Below the pieces are notes generated by a model. That model did no database searches. It saw only the letters and a list, made by a program, of their open reading frames with translations, and had not been told where the DNA came from. From Larimichthys crocea (Eukaryota > Chordata > Actinopteri > Sciaenidae): DNA of 64,000 nucleotides. Of this stretch, positions 36,612-47,900 are shown one piece after another. How positions within the stretch are numbered: position 1 is the first letter of the stretch; each line of letters opens with the position of its first letter. The DNA lies in the NCBI RefSeq assembly GCF_000972845.2, contig NC_040016.1, positions 19,990,098 to 20,054,097 of the forward strand, read 5' to 3'. The translations under genes and the position numbers were made by a program.

Positions 36612-37515
36612 GGACACGCCGGCCATTACTGACTGACTCTGTCCCTTCCTGTCTAGTCGCACTCATCTTTTCTTCCCTCTGTTTTCCACGTAGAGATGCA
36701 GGGGATGACACGGTGTAGTATGTGCTTCTGCCAACTGAATGTGTGGACAAATAATATATATTAAGATACTGGAGTATTACTGTCATTGTTTTCTTTTTCA
36801 CCAGTGCAGAATTGAATTTGTACCAGTTTCATCTTCTTCTGCCCCATTAATAATTCTCCTTGTGACAAACTCATTGTTACACAGAGCAAATATTTCAGGA
36901 GAGTACAGGTGCTACTCGACACGTTCAAGGAGAGAAACTTAAGTGTGTTTTAACTGTTCTCGTGCAAAGAAAATGTATAGGAAATGAATCAAACTCTTTG
37001 CTTTTCATGATTATAATTTTTGTAATATTTGCATAACCTTTTTGCTATTGTAAATACCAAACTGTTACGGTGTCTGTGCTTCTCTTTTAAGTTAAAATAA
37101 TCCTGCATTTATAAACTCTTCATGTATATGATTTTAAGACAACTTTATCACCTGCATGACACAAAACTGTGCATCTGTTTCACGTCAGCAAAGTGTGTTT
37201 TTGGAGGAAACTTAAATGTCGACTTAGTTATATTTTCTTTCACATTGTTCTCGTGCAAAATGTTCCGTTTAAACCACTCGCTCAAAGCTGCACGTGGGTG
37301 TTTTTTTGGGGCGCTTCACGTCTGGGTTTGGATTTTCTATGTATTTATTGTCATGTTGCTAATATATTCATCATAAAGTTTATAGTTTGGTTAATGCTTC
37401 ATGGATTTAGGCTTCCTCTACACTTTATTCTTTTTTTATATTGTAAATAGAGAAGGACGCGTCCTGCACGACATGAAAACCTGAACTCAAAGGTCAAAAA
37501 GGACAAAAATAAACT
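36612..37515 (+). other. cept1: Probable 3' UTR of cept1
   Basis: AT-rich sequence after the stop with AATAAA at about 37508. Later AATAAA signals at about 38315 and 38749 could extend the transcript. No gene is supported. Confidence 0.45.
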
Positions 37516-38739
37516 TTAGATTTTGCAGGTGATTTGAACAAACTCCAGATTCGTGTAGTGTTGTGGAGACATCTGTCCGTCTTTCCTCTGGCTGTTTTAA
37601 ATCACTCCGCCCACCATCACTCAGCTTTCTATCACTTCCCGTCCCGCATCTCCACGTGGTATTTTTTTTTATTCTATATGTTTTTATTTTGATCTACAAA
37701 TCCAAAGAAAGGACCAAAAACCAACAATGTGTTAGCTCGTCTCTCAGTATCTTACGTCTCCTCAAACTCATTGGTTTTTACAGTAGATGTAAATCTTTAA
37801 AAACAGCGAACAAAGACATTTCTACAAAAATATAAGTGCATTTTTTTTACAAACAAATGGACACTAGTGTTCAGGGAACGTCACTCCAATAGGAGGATAT
37901 GAAGATGTTGTTAGGGACTGTCTTCAGTGGCAGATTAATCCACATTTTGTCCGTTATGTGGCTCATTTATGTGTTTTTAATTTAAGTTTTTTGACACAGA
38001 GGAATCAGGGTTTGGAGTTGTTAGATCAGTTTATTGTTGTTTTTGGTCCTTTATTTGGATTTATTGGACTACCTGCCGCCTTTATGTTTTTTTTTTTTTA
38101 CATGAACGTCACACTCCTTCCTGTGTTCAGCTACTTTTTTAAATAACAGAACCCGGTTGACATTGTGTTTTCCCCCAAAAACACACCTGCTGAAGCCGAG
38201 CAGGTGTACCTGGACTGAATGTGTAGGAGGAAATGTGTCACAGTTTTTAAGATGGCAACTTAAGAGAAACAGATCAAACTTCTTTTTTTTTTTTTTGTTT
38301 TGTTCCTGTCAGTTAATAAAAAACTTGTTTATTTGAAGTGGCTGCTGCTGCTCACTCCACCTCCACCTCCACCAACATCATCGAATACTGTTAGAGCACC
38401 TTGCACCGAGGGGGAGTTTAATGTTGCTGCTGTAGTGACGGCCTGCATTCATGTGGAGAACACGTTTGTGCTTAACACAGATTAGTTTCTTGCTTTTGCA
38501 CATTGTGCCTGTTTCTATTTAGATTCGGTCAGAACAGATGTCGTTGCTAAGACGCTGCAGTTTATTTAAAATGTTTAAGATCATCTACGATGCAAAGCGT
38601 TTGACTGCAGTGAGAGCTTCACCATGGCGTCGTCTACAAACCTGAGACAGAAACAAAATGTTAGAAAGGGTCACTTCACACAAATCAACGTTTTTCCTTG
38701 AATGCCTTCTGGTGTCTTAAGATTGTTAAAGACTTTCTG

Positions 38740-39380
38740 AGATTTTACAAAATAAACGTGTGTATCTTAAAATAAAAGTCTAGTTTTAAGTAAATGTGGA
38801 AGCTGGAATTTTGAGAATAAAGTAAAGAGAATAAAGTTTTCCAAGAAGATTTTATTTTATTATGAGAATGTAATACATTAAAGTAGTACCAATATTTTAA
38901 GAATGAAGTTGTAATACTTTGAGAAGGGTCATGAAACCAGAGTTGTAATTCTATAAAAACAGTCAAAATATAATGAAAGTAAAACTACTTTTAAATTTTG
39001 AAAATTAAACTATTATAAAAAGGGTAATTTAACGAGAGAGTGCAGTGTTTTGAGAATAATTTGATCCTATTGGAGACGAGGTCATTGTTTCTGAATGGAT
39101 GCAAAGTTTTGACTTTTGGAGAGAAGAAAAACTGAGAAATAAATTAGAATTTTACAAAAAAAAATTTGAAATATTTGGAGAATAAAGTCAAGATTATAAA
39201 AATATTCCTAATGTAAAAGAAAAAAATCTAAATATGTAAAATGTAGTTGCACTTTGAGAACAAAGTTGTGATTTTACGAGAGATCGCCTCTGAAAAGAAA
39301 TGGCCGTTGAGTTTTTCAGATGTAATTTTCAAATATTTTGATAAACAGCTAAAATAACTTTTAATCTTATTGGAGATCTT
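38740..39380. repeat. Degenerate AT-rich tandem repeat, GAGAATAAAGT-type unit
   Basis: Variants of TTGAGAATAAAGT and GATTTTACGAGA recur roughly every 25 bases (for example 38813, 38827, 39050, 39178, 39257). Similar arrays are common in fish genomes. Heavy divergence suggests an old array. Confidence 0.65.
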
Positions 39381-40261
39381 TAAAAAATAAAAACCATCTT
39401 CATGGTACCTGGTTGACTTGGATACTAACTTCGAGTTTAGTTTGCGGTTTGTGTGAACCGACCCTTCAATGATCACAGTTTGTGTGTTTTAATTTGTAAA
39501 TGATAAGGTGCATTATTAAATAACGGTGTTACTGACTGCAAACGTTTGTTCCTGTACTGTCACATTTGGAGTTTTTATTCTTCATTTCCTTCGGTAGAAG
39601 TCTCTGGATGGTCGTGTCGGTGTTTCAGGAGAAAATCTGCATGTGCTGTAGTTACAGAACTTTTCATGATAACTCCACAGCTCATGTGCATAGTTAACTG
39701 ATGTCAGGCCATTGTTACTAGTAGAGGTTTGCCTTAAACACGTTTGATTTCTATCGTTTTGTACAGCTGATGAGCATGTTGTCACTGTGTGTAAAAGACT
39801 GCCGAGCTCAGGTACATCACCGGTGTGCAGGACAGTAAACAAGATCACCTGACAGTCTCTCCTTCACCCACCAATGCAAATAAATGTCACACTCCCACCT
39901 GGAAGCAGCTTTTCTTCTTCTATGTTTGGAAAATGATGGATTCACGTCCTCGTCTGTGGAGAAACAGCCATCAGTATGGAGCACGTGAGAATGGTACGTT
40001 CATTATGAGGAGTATTGTGCTCATTCGCTTTGTGGAGGAGAGTTAAACAATAAAACAGGTCTTATGTTTGTCAGATAAATAACCTTGCTCTGTCAAATAA
40101 TTAACATGTTATATCTTTGTTTGTTTTGTTCTAAATAAAAACTAAACGTGTTACATTCAAATTTGTCATACAGTATAATAATGTAACTTCCTGGAGTCTC
40201 TGCTGGTTGCAATAAATACATAATACGTCACATTGTCATTTTTACCAAGCAGTTACCTCTG

Positions 40262-40372
40262 TGGCTGTGAAGTGGAGCCACTTGAGTCAGTCTCCATAAG
40301 TCCCCATGTTCAAATGTCACAACTTCACAGCAGAAATAAACATGTTTACAGCCTGGTACAAAAAACAGTTTT
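40262..40372 (+). repeat. Interspersed repeat B, copy 2
   Basis: Matches 20790-20920 from GCCACTTGAG through AACATGTTTACAGCCTGGTA and the following ACAAAAAACAGTTTT. It is truncated at both ends and directly joined to a LINE fragment. Confidence 0.8.
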
Positions 40373-40378
40373 GCAAAA

Positions 40379-40530
40379 CATTGATTACAAATAGAGGAAG
40401 ACCAAGGAGGTTTATGAAAGAGGACATGAAGGTAGCTGGTGTGAGAGAAGAGGATGCAGAAGACAGGGTTAGATGGAGGCAGCTGATTCGCTGTGGTGAA
40501 AGGAGAAGAAGAAGATTTATTGATGCATAA
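40379..40530 (+). pseudogene. Non-LTR retrotransposon 3' end fragment
   Basis: Translation in one frame gives RGRPRRFMKEDMKVAGVREE, then DAEDRVRWRQLIRCGERRRR. This is the characteristic C-terminus of fish reverse-transcriptase ORFs as I remember them. Nothing of the reverse transcriptase core or endonuclease is present, so it is a dead 5'-truncated copy. Confidence 0.75.
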
Positions 40531-40737
40531 CAAACATTAGATGAAAAATAAAGTATTGATAAACAATATAAATGTGTGTGCAGTATGTTTTAAAATGAAA
40601 AGCAGTTTATGCAGAAATGTTCCAGGTAATGTGCAAAGGTTCACAGAGTGTGCATAATATTTGAAATGTATTTTAAATGATGTTAAATCCAGGCTGACAC
40701 AGAGTCTCACCTGCAGGTTCAGCTGAGGACACACACC

Positions 40738-40828
40738 TGACGTGACGTGACGTGACGCCTGCGCGGCAGCGCTCAGGGCGAAAACAACCCACGCAGCGTT
40801 AAGACGGGTGTTTACAGGCGCATGCGCA
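40738..40828 (+). promoter_or_regulatory. dram2: dram2 promoter: TGACG repeats and an NRF1-like site
   Basis: Four tandem TGACG pentamers at 40738-40757 form overlapping CRE/ATF-like half sites. At 40817-40828 GGCGCATGCGCA matches the NRF1 consensus palindrome. The region is CpG-rich. A probable non-coding exon follows and ends with donor AAC|GTGAGT at 41013/41014. Confidence 0.5.
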
Positions 40829-41013
40829 CTTCAAACGTTGACGGGAACTGACAGGACGCGTTTTAAACTTTCTGATCAAACATGAAATAAACAAACTGTT
40901 CGCTGAGCTGCGAGCCGAGAGTCAGACGGATCTCCGCACGGCACAGACTCTGTGTCTGTAAGTCTGAGATTTAAAGAGTTTCTGTTTCTGTTCGGAGCAC
41001 GACGAAGAATAAC

Positions 41014-41347
41014 GTGAGTGTCATTATGTGTCTGTGCACGTGATGATTTTATTAATCAAACAGCTGATCACAGCTGATCACAGCTGATCAAACTAAAAAA
41101 CATTACATCACGTTAATATCTGCGGCTGGTCGCTAACAGGCCAGATAATGCACAATTATTGATTTTTAATAAATCTAATTAACGTTTAATTAATTCGGAC
41201 TGAGCCGTTTAATGAGTCGTTCAGAGGCTGATGTGTTCACAGGTGATGAATGTTGTTGTTTGAGATTTGTAGGTTCAGTTTGTGATAAAGTTTAAAGTGT
41301 GTTATTTTTAAATGGAGTTTGGTGAAACGTGGAAAGTCTCACTTCCT

Positions 41348-41425
<78 letters not shown>

Positions 41426-41817
41426 GGGACTTCCCTCACACATCTGCTGCCAGCACATTTTATATTATTATATATAACTTCAGGTGGAGCTGAGATGGAG
41501 GAGGCACAGAGACTGCAGACAGACACATCAGCAGATCAAGATGATCATAAATATAAACTGTTTATTTATTTACCTTCATACTTGTAAAATCACATCTGGA
41601 CATTTGTTTGTCCATTAAATGTGAGAAACTACATCCACCTCAAAAATAAACAATATATATATGTAATAAATAATCAGTGACATCAAAGTCTGGTGCAGTT
41701 GGTGTGTGGTATAGTTAACACAATGAGACAGCAGCACAGATGATGATGGCTGCTGTGTATTGTATATCAGGGTGTGTCTCACTGTTTGTGTGTTGTGTAC
41801 AGGACAGAGTGAACCAG

Positions 41818-41861
<44 letters not shown>

Positions 41862-41863
41862 CA
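41014..41863 (+). other. dram2: dram2 5' UTR intron
   Basis: It contains (CA)n at about 41350-41425 and a second (CA)n at 41821-41860 that runs straight into the acceptor just before the start codon. Three copies of CAGCTGATCA lie at about 41061-41091. There is no pyrimidine tract at the 3' end. Confidence 0.5.
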
Positions 41864-41866
41864 GCC

Positions 41867-42546
41867 ATGTGGTGGTTCCAGCAGGGCCTCTGCTTCCTGC
41901 CTGCAGCGCTGGTCGTCTGGACGGCGGCGTCCTTCGTCTTCGCTTACATCACAGCGGTGGTGCTCAGACACGTGGATCCTCTAGTGCCTTACATCAGGTG
42001 ACACACACACACACACACAGGTTAAAAACTCCAGTTTTAGTTTCACAAAGTGACGAACCGACTGTTCACTCTTTCAGCTCTTCACTCCTTAGTTACTGTT
42101 GCTATGTGTTTCAGTGCTCACACAGTACATATTCATATAGTTTACATATTAAATAAATTAAATTATGATAATTGTGGCAAATTTACCTTCGCTCTACGTT
42201 TTATTGTTATTTTTTTAAATAACTGATTTCAGACAAATCAACAAAAGCAGTTTCTCATTTTTAGGGCGTCGTTTGAATTTATCTGCTGATGCCAGCATCG
42301 TTTTATTATAATATAGGTTTCAGTGCTGACACCAGAATCAACTCAAAGATAATTTACTTTTTAATTAAAATAAATGTTTATTGTTTAATTAACTTTTTGT
42401 TTCTATTTTACAAAATAAGATAAACTTCTCTTTAATGAACTTTGTTGTTTGTTGCAGCGACACAGGAACGATGGCACCAGAGAGGTGTGTGTTCGGCATC
42501 ATGCTGGATGTGTCGGCCTTTTTAGGTAACACACACACGCACACAC

Positions 42547-42605
<59 letters not shown>

Positions 42606-42691
42606 CACACACACACATGACTTGGTTTGCTTCGATTCGATACGATACCCTCAACTCTGAACTGTCATTAGACTTTGTATTGACTGCATTT

Positions 42692-42744
<53 letters not shown>

Positions 42745-43591
42745 TTGCAGGCATAGCCACAGTGTACGTGCGTTACAAACAGGTGGAGGCTCTCACAGAC
42801 GAGGACGAGCTCAAACTCACCAGACTGAACCGCTTCGGGCTGCTGCTCGGCCTGATCAGCTCCTTTGGGATGTGCGTAGTCGCCAACTTCCAGGTGAGTG
42901 CTGCTGGTCCTGGATCTGTTCAACACCTGTTCACACAGTGTGTGACATGTTGAACGTGTCAGCAGTGAATCTGTGTGTGTGTGTGTGTGTCAGAGCAGAA
43001 GACCACACTGTTCTCCATGCACCTGGTGGGGGCGATACTGACCTTCGGAGTCGGGGCTCTGTACATCCTGGTTCAGACGCTGCTCTCGCTCCGCATGCAG
43101 CCTCGAATCCACAGCAAGACCACCTTCTTTGTCCGCCTCGGCATCGGACTCTGGACCCTGTGCAGCATCATCAGCAGTATCCTTTAATACGGTGACGGCT
43201 GGAAACACAAGAGTGAGTAACAGCAGAGCTCAAACTGACTGTTCAGACCACTGACGGTATAAAGAACATTCTGGTCCATACATGAGGCAGAACCAGGCAC
43301 CAAAGCCTTAAAAGTTCAGGTTAAGAGAAGCATCCTCAAAATACAGAGGCGAATGTTCATGCTACAAACGTAGATGTTCATTTATAGTGTGCTCTCCAAC
43401 TCTGTGCTCGGTTTACATGGACTAAATGAAATATCAAGCTGTGTCCAAACACACTCACGTTGCAGAGCAGCGAGCTGTGATCTTTAACAGCGTCTCGTGT
43501 CAGTGTTCATCTCATCAGTCATCATGTACAGCAGCCTGCCAGGTGTGGACGTACCTCATAAACTGCACTGGATTCCTGGAGAGACGGTCAG

Positions 43592-43637
<46 letters not shown>

Positions 43638-44175
43638 GTTAAACGACATGATCACATCTGTTTATTTGTCAGCATCACTTCAACATTCAGGTTTGTATCT
43701 TGTCTCCTTCAGGGCTACACGGCTCACATCATCAGCACCGTGTCTGAATGGTCTCTGGCCTTCTCCTTCATCAGCTTCTTCCTCACCTACATCAGAGACT
43801 TTCAGGTTCGATCAGACAAATGATCTGCCCGCAGCACCGCGTATCCTAAAGAAAGTCTTCATGTTCTGCATCTGCCCTTGAAGTTTGATCTCTGCCTGTC
43901 CAGTGTAGAGATACTTTACTGTGTTAATCAAGACTCAAAGTTTGATCTGTTCAGTTCAGTAAAATTAGAAAAATCTTCCAGAGAACTTTGATTAAATATA
44001 TGTGTGTAACTTTTTGTCCTTTTTTCCATTTCCCATGAAGAAAATCAACCTGCGAGCTGAAGCGGATTTGCAGAGCAGCCACCTGTACGACTGGCCACAC
44101 AACATCGTTGCAGCGTCACATCCTCACAAACGTGACGCCTCCGAGTCGTCTCCACTGCTGGCGGGAGGAACGTGA
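41867..44175 (+). CDS. dram2: DNA damage-regulated autophagy modulator protein 2
   Basis: Multi-pass lysosomal/photoreceptor membrane protein that promotes autophagy; human mutations cause retinal dystrophy. Exons: 41867-41997, 42458-42525, 42751-42893, 42999-43176, 43504-43586, 43713-43805, 44041-44175; total 276 residues (human 266), phases consistent. It starts [20 protein letters not shown], as in human DRAM2, and retains [28 protein letters not shown] and [11 protein letters not shown]. About six hydrophobic helices are visible. The C-tail contains ESSPLL, an acidic dileucine motif of the lysosomal-sorting type; human has ERTRLL at the same place. Start chosen by homology. Odd: almost every intron has dinucleotide repeats touching a splice site. 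Confidence 0.95.
42531..42617 (+). repeat. (CA)n directly after dram2 intron 2 donor
   Basis: About 43 CA units, with a few CG interruptions, begin four bases after the donor GTAAC. The repeat fills more than a third of a 225-bp intron. Confidence 0.95.
42694..42741 (+). repeat. (GT)n directly before dram2 intron 2 acceptor
   Basis: About 23 GT units end nine bases before the acceptor (CGTTTGCAG). It is complementary to the (CA)n at the other end of the same intron. Confidence 0.95.
42972..42990 (+). repeat. (GT)n before dram2 intron 3 acceptor
   Basis: Short GT run, followed by CAGAGCAG, which provides the acceptor for exon 42999-43176. The pyrimidine tract is absent. Confidence 0.85.
43594..43633 (+). 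repeat. (GT)n after dram2 intron 5 donor
   Basis: About 20 GT units begin seven bases after the donor of exon 43504-43586. Confidence 0.9.
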
Positions 44176-45165
44176 CGGGATCCTACGGGAGCTGCTTTTC
44201 CACAGATATTTTTCATGTTTTCTAATCTAAATTTTTAAAGAAAAAGACTTTCTTAAAGCTGGCGGCTGTTAAAGGGTCAGTACACCCAAACATAACCACT
44301 CTTCCCTTTGTATTGGGATGAAGACTGCAAACTGACTGGAGAGTTTATACGAAGAGGAAGATTTTTATATTTCGGGAAGTGAACTGACGCTTTGCACTTT
44401 GCCCTCAGATTGCTTCAGTCCTTCTCAGTGACTTGCTGCAGATCTTTGCATTTATGCTCAATATAATATCAGTCTGTGTTTTCATTCAGCTGCATCACAT
44501 CAGATTTTTGTAGATACTGCTGTTCTTTAACCCTAAAGTTGTTGTGTAGTTTACTGTGAACACACTTTGCTCTCCTTGCTGGTCAGCGGCTGTAAAGCTG
44601 TATTAACTGATCAGCGCCTCCTGCTGGAGAATCAGCAGCCTGATAAATCTCAGATTGCACTAAGAGGTGTGCCACCGTGATAATTTAATTAAATGAATTG
44701 ATATAAAAGTATTTCATTTCTATTTAAAAAAAACAAAAACAGATATACACAAAATTAAGCAAATTAATCTTTCTGTTTCTGAATTTAGACCTTGACCTGA
44801 AGCTTTTAACTATTCCTTTCACTGACCTTTGTCTGTCTGCCGCTTCAACGTTCAGTGTTAATGAACTAAAACACTCACAAACTGCACAGAGAGGACTTCT
44901 AAATTAAAATCATCCCTGTTCAATATGAAGACGTGAACCCACAGAGAGGCTGATCAGAGCTGCTGCTGTGTGAGCTCAACTGTGACTTTGTTTTTGTTTT
45001 TCACAAATCCAGGGAACTGTTAATTATTAAACACTTTATAATTCATCTGTTGACACTGCTGTTTATTAACTGAGAGAGAACATAACTAATAGTAAACATT
45101 AACTTCACACTGTATTATTTGTACTGTTCATGTTAATTCAATAAACATATTTCTTGTCTGTAGTT
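44176..45165 (+). other. dram2: dram2 3' UTR
   Basis: About 1 kb after the stop, ending with AATAAA at 45140-45145 in an AT-rich context. No repeat was recognised. Confidence 0.6.
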
Positions 45166-45437
45166 TTTGTTTGTCTGCATATTCTTGGTCCACAGACGTG
45201 AGGACGTCCTGTCCATGGTGTTTACTCTAACCAGTCGTTACATCTTATATTAATATATGAAGAATATTAAAATGAATTCAGATTCACAAAGCAGGGGACA
45301 CATCATGTCACACTACAAACATATGAGCAGAACATGGTCAGACATGAGACAGGAAGGTTTCAGTCAGTGCAGGATGTTTGTGGTTAAGAAACTTTCTGTT
45401 CCTAAAAAACAGATACAGACGCAACTGTAAGACACAC

Positions 45438-45470
45438 AGCCATTCAAACATGTAACATGTTTGAATGGCT
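45438..45470. repeat. 33-bp palindrome, AGCCATTCAAACATG arms
   Basis: Arms of 16 bp (AGCCATTCAAACATGT / ACATGTTTGAATGGCT) are perfect and separated by one mismatched central base. It lies about 290 bp past the dram2 polyadenylation signal. Confidence 0.9.
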
Positions 45471-45967
45471 GCCTTGTTATGAGAATGGGATCCACGTTTA
45501 TTTACGTTAACTGGACTCAATCAGCTGACTGTCCATGCTGCAGACTGTCAGCTGATCACAGCTCAGCAGATGACCTCCATGAAATAATAACACTATGCTT
45601 CATTTGTTGTCATAGCTCGGCAGAAATGACACTGACATGTAGTTCACAGCAGAATCCTGCGTGTCATTTAAACCATCCACTTACAGGACAGATATCTGTA
45701 TCTCACGTCTCTTCATTATGAGTAATTACTGTCCTTTAGAGGACAGTCAAAGTGTCCTGAAACTCAGTTATATCACTTCTCTCCACAGACAGCAGAGGGC
45801 GTCCACAGACCGTGTACAACATGAGGCTGACGCAGAGTTATTAAATAATATACAGCTGCAAAGTAATTTTATGTTTGGAGCCAAATAACATTTGTCTATG
45901 CAAACCTTTAAAACAGAAATATGTTGTCACAGAGACACCGGATAAAAGTAGAAAATAAAAAAAAAAT

Positions 45968-46331
45968 AAAAAGTCACCTCCCCGTCGGGGAATCGAACCC
46001 CGGTCTTCCGCGTGACAGGCGGAGATACTGTCCACTATACTAACGAGGAAAGCCGTGATCGACCATGTGACCATGTTCAGCCAATCAGTGAGCTCAGTAT
46101 CAGTTTTGAAATTTAAATTTTATTTTTATCTTTTCAAGTTTTTATTTTCACATCAGATATTATTTAAGAAGTGTTACACAGAAGCGTTGCGGTCACTGAA
46201 GTGTCTAATAATAAGTTAAGCACACTGTTCCAGATACTGCGAACATAACTGACCATATGCAGCGAATAATATGTAACAGGTATGCGTTGGCACAAAAACC
46301 TGACGTGCATTTTGAAGTGTTGTTTCAGTCC
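45968..46331 (-). repeat. Left arm of tRNA-Asp inverted duplication
   Basis: This is the near-identical reverse complement of 47251-47612. The homology includes the tRNA gene and about 280 bp upstream of it, such as GTGTTACACAGAAGCGTTGC and TGCAGCGAATAATATGTAAC. Confidence 0.9.
45978..46049 (-). tRNA. tRNA-Asp (GTC)
   Basis: A 72-nt cloverleaf read on the minus strand. The acceptor stem is TCCTCGT/ACGGGGA with discriminator G. The anticodon loop is CTGTCAC with anticodon GTC, and the B box is GGTTCGATTCC. A T-rich Pol III terminator follows (TTTTTATTTTTTTT). No CCA is encoded, as expected in eukaryotes. It is identical to the second copy. Confidence 0.96.
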
Positions 46332-46482
46332 AGACGGTTTCGGTCCACGACCTGCCGAGGCTGAAACTCAAAATCAATAATAATCTCTTTCTAAGATACA
46401 TAGCAGATTTAGAATATTCATTAAATAAACAAACCAAATCAATGTCCCACAGCTACTTCTGGGGTGAATTTCAAGTTTCTTT

Positions 46483-46492
46483 NNNNNNNNNN
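46483..46492. other. Assembly gap (10 N)
   Basis: Ten Ns inside the spacer of the inverted duplication. The true size of the missing sequence is unknown. Confidence 0.99.
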
Positions 46493-46513
46493 GACTGTAC
46501 CATTTTCGAATAG

Positions 46514-46772
46514 TCTCATGCTGAAATCATACAAATGTATGGCGACATAGTCAGATTAGAAAATTCATTTAAAAAAACAAATGAAATTGTTTAATGACAA
46601 CTCCACAAACCCCATTCTAAAAAAGGAAAGAAGGAGAGTGAGAGACAGAGATGAGGGAATGTCACTGGACAATGCACTGGAGTTGTCAGAAAACAATTTC
46701 ATTTGCTTTTTAAAAGAATTTTCTAAATCTGCATATGTCACCATACATTGTGTATGATTTCAGCATCACTTT
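46514..46772. repeat. Foldback (MITE-like) element
   Basis: The left arm, about 46514-46605, and the right arm, about 46677-46772, are inverted copies of each other: ATGCTGAAATCATAC with its complement GTATGATTTCAGCAT, and CAAATGAAATTGTTT with its complement. The spacer is about 70 bp and purine-rich. Arm identity is roughly 85-90 % by eye. Confidence 0.75.
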
Positions 46773-46848
46773 ATTACAAAATGGTGCAGTAAAAGAACTT
46801 TAAAATCAAGTCAGAAGTAGCTGGGAACATGTAGAACAAGAATCAGTC

Positions 46849-46945
46849 AGGTACACGCCTGTTAATGAGGTACACGCCTGTTAATGAGGTGCACACCTGT
46901 TAATGAGGTGCACACCTGTTAATGAGGTGCACACCTGTATTAATG
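46849..46945. repeat. Short 19-bp minisatellite
   Basis: Five copies of GAGGTRCACRCCTGTTAAT in tandem, with a single insertion in the last copy. Confidence 0.9.
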
Positions 46946-46984
46946 AGATGTCGAGGCTCAAAGGTCTGAGCTCACTGATTCTGA

Positions 46985-47312
46985 TTCTGAGCCCCATAGA
47001 AAAATCTACTTCTCTGAACCTGATATGATGACTGCAACCATGCACAGACATTCATTTGAGAGAAATATCTCAACAACTACCGGATGGATTCATGTGAAAT
47101 TTAGTTTCATACATTCATCTTAAGACCCCAATGAACTGAAAGTGTTGCTTTTGGTTCCTCAGGTCAGAACTGAAGAACGTCTTCATAGATCTACAGCCAA
47201 GTCCAGTTGGTCCAGATTGAACTGTTCTCAAAGAAAGACGCCCCAGACGACTGAAACAACACTTCAAAATGCACGTCAGGTTTTTGTGCCAACGCATACC
47301 TGTTACATATTA
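46985..47312 (+). repeat. 328-bp direct repeat, copy 1
   Basis: Matches 48393-48720 at the same length with about three substitutions that I can see. It starts at TTCTGAGCCCCATAG and includes ATCTCAACAACTACCGGATG, a phrase common to fish transposon-derived repeats. Its last 62 bp overlap the right arm of the inverted duplication. Confidence 0.92.
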
Positions 47313-47612
47313 TTCGCTGCATATGGTCAGTTATGTTCGCAGTATCTGGAACAGTGTGCTTAACTTATTATTAGACACTTCAGTGACCGCAACGCTTCTG
47401 TGTAACACTTCTTAAATAATATCTGATGTGAAAATAAAAACTTGAAAAGATAAAAATAAAATTTAAATTTGAAAACTGATACTGAGCTCACTGATTGGCT
47501 GAATATGGTCACATGGTCGATCACGGCTTTCCTCGTTAGTATAGTGGACAGTATCTCCGCCTGTCACGCGGAAGACCGGGGTTCGATTCCCCGACGGGGA
47601 GGTGACTTTTTT
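47251..47612 (+). repeat. Right arm of tRNA-Asp inverted duplication
   Basis: Reverse-complement partner of 45968-46331. It ends within a few bases of the Pol III T-run after the tRNA gene. Confidence 0.9.
47530..47601 (+). tRNA. tRNA-Asp (GTC)
   Basis: 72 nt, identical to the minus-strand copy. The A box is within TTAGTATAGTGG and the B box is GGTTCGATTCC. A run of ten Ts at about 47607-47616 is the Pol III terminator. Confidence 0.97.
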
Positions 47613-47864
47613 TTTTAAAGGAGGTTGATTTCATACATATTGAAAATGTATTTACATTCCTTGCAAATAATTAATCAATATTTTTAAGAACGTCGACCAA
47701 TTATCACGATGACGTCACATGATCACACCTGAAACAGGTGGTAGTGCCCTGCAGAATGCACGTGTGTGTTCTGTGATGATGTTAACGGTCCAGATAAAGA
47801 ACACACCGTCTCTCCTCTCGGTTTCTTTATCAATGTTTCGTGAAGGTGAAAGTTTGTTCATCAG

Positions 47865-47866
<2 letters not shown>

Positions 47867-47899
<33 letters not shown>
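47867..47899 (+). repeat. (CA)n microsatellite
   Basis: About 16 CA units in intergenic DNA downstream of the tRNA gene. Confidence 0.9.

Positions 47900-47900
<1 letters not shown>

Larger units (their letters stand above)
37516..40730. other. Intergenic region cept1-dram2
   Basis: Contains the degenerate satellite at 38740-39380, repeat B copy 2 at 40262-40372 and a LINE fragment at 40379-40530. Open frames here are short, AT-rich and unrecognised. Confidence 0.5.

Noticed and set aside
42389..42926. Poly His-Thr and Cys-Val open frames
   Set aside because: Translations of CA/GT microsatellites.
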